Positions 62,667 through 64,000 of a stretch of DNA of 64,000 nucleotides are shown piece after piece (position 1 is the stretch's first letter; every line of letters begins with the position of its first letter). Below the pieces are notes generated by a model. That model worked only from the letters and a program-made list of their open reading frames with translations. It was not told the DNA's origin and searched no databases. The stretch spans positions 620,001 through 684,000 of the forward strand of contig CAMPDV010000014.1 in the NCBI GenBank assembly GCA_946699065.1, in the 5' to 3' direction. The position numbers were made by a program, and so were the translations under genes. This DNA is from Loxodes magnus. Lineage: Eukaryota; Ciliophora; Karyorelictea; Loxodida; Loxodidae.

Positions 62667-64000
62667 TATTTTACTTTTATATTTCATCTTAAAGAATTAA
62701 AATTATATTCGCTTGTTTTAAAAAGAGCACTATTAATAAACATTTCGATAAGCTTAGAAAGAGAAATTTATTCTTGATTTAATTATGTAAGATTTAAAGA
62801 AATTTATAATATTTATAACTTATCTTTATCGTTTTATATTTACTAAAAAATTATTATAAAAGTATATAATAATTATTAAATTAGAAATTGTGATGCAATT
62901 CATTTTAAAATTCAAGCCAATATAAAAATTATAAGGTTATTTAATGACAACAAGTAGGATATTATTTAATTTTATAATTTTTCCTTTGCTTATTATTTAT
63001 TTTGTATTTTTTTAATTTGTTTAAAGAGAGAAAAATTTACTAAAGTTAAATAAGTTTTCTAACTTTTATTAAATAAACAATTTTTAGAAATGATTTTTAT
63101 ATTTATTTTAAAATTTATTCAAGAAAAGATAATAGCTATGCTCTTTTTAATTATTGTCAATTTATTAATTGAATGACTGAATATTTAAAAAAATTTTAAT
63201 AAGTTTAAAAATAATAAAATGCTTCTCAAATAAAATCCTAGAAGCTTATCAACAAATTCATATTTTAAAATGAATTTAAATAAATTATTTCTTTTATAAT
63301 AATATTCGCTAAAATAAAATATTTTCTATCAAACCATAATGATTAATGGATAATTAGTCATTTTATGAATTTGTAGAAATAAGTTATTTAATTTTTGCAA
63401 GAATAGAAATAATATAGAGTTATTAGAGAATATTAAAAAAATTGAAAAAAGAAAATAGATTGAATGATGAAAGAAATAAATATTTTTATTTTTATAATTT
63501 ATAAAAGTCTATATCATTTTTGACTTTTTCAAGCAATCAATTATTATTATAAACTTGTAGAAATTAAAAGAAATAACTTTTAAATTAGGAGTTTATAAAG
63601 ATCTCAATATCTTTTTATTATTCATTAAAACTTATATCAGCAAAGATATTAATTAAAATAAGCATAATAACTTTATTTTATAATAATTTAAAAATATGTT
63701 TGAACTCTCTATAAAATATTATTTTTATTTAAATTCATTTTTTATCTATGCATAATCCCTTTCTTTAAGTTTCTTGTAAAGAAGAGAGATTTTAGTTATT
63801 TGTTAATTTATGAAAATAAACTTAAAATTTAAATTAATTTTAAATTTAGATTTATTTAGATTATAAATCTAAGGAGAAAAATGAATTAAATTAGCTTGAA
63901 TAGATTATTTTCAATTTAAATCTCACGAAAAAGCTATTTATGACTTAACACAAGTATTTTTAAGCATTTCTTATTTAATAAAAATTAATTTAGAAAAGTT
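62667..64000. other. AT-rich region, nothing recognised
   Basis: Sequence downstream of LNR4 with no motif, repeat or convincing frame. Confidence 0.4.

Noticed and set aside
1-64000. CRISPR array, rRNA or telomere repeats
   Set aside because: I saw no spaced direct repeats, no rRNA core sequence and no telomeric tracts.

Overview
The window is very AT-rich and its genes only make sense with a ciliate nuclear code in which TAA and TAG are glutamine and TGA is tryptophan, while TGA also ends genes. That is the karyorelict code (NCBI table 27, Loxodes/Parduczia type); the related all-ambiguous Condylostoma code is the main alternative. The strongest proof is the kelch gene near 57-59 kb, where TGA falls on the expected tryptophans, and four paralogous LNR (Lin-12/Notch repeat) receptors, where TAA, TAG and TGA fill glutamine and tryptophan positions and three of the four end at TGA. 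Because no triplet always stops, nearly every frame is open, so I judged frames by amino-acid make-up (Gly, Asp, Glu, motifs), not by length. Organism and code are inferences.

Layout. 1-5.2 kb: 3' part of a large helical protein gene, split in frame by a 333-bp retroposon-like repeat with 16-bp flanking repeats. 5.3-12.2 kb: a decayed LINE (RT motif and C-terminal zinc motif readable), zinc-knuckle ORF remnants and short interspersed repeats. 12.2-21.8, 30.7-36.2 and 43.6-48.3 kb: three diverged copies of one segmental duplication, each with an LNR gene (LNR1-3), plus a broken start of a fourth at 48.5-49.2 kb. Copies differ by private insertions (zinc-knuckle ORFs, short repeats). 22.4-27.9 kb: repeats and an intact-looking zinc-knuckle ORF. 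28.2-29.1 kb, 38.6-40.1 kb and 40.6-41.7 kb: probable unknown genes. 50.6 kb: the acidic C-terminus of a gene next to another copy of the short repeat. 54.0-54.8 kb: a coiled-coil protein. 56.6-59.4 kb: a kelch propeller protein. 61.5-62.7 kb: LNR4, the best preserved member of the receptor family.

Two short repeat families recur. Family A (about 290-350 bp) ends in a small conserved hairpin and a TTTA-type tail, and shares that end with a longer ORF-bearing element. Family B (about 300-330 bp) has a TTAA-type tail and 13-16 bp target-site duplications. Both behave like SINEs. The LNR proteins (signal peptide, 2-7 LNRs, one membrane segment, Gln/Tyr-rich tail) look like a cell-surface family spread by duplication.
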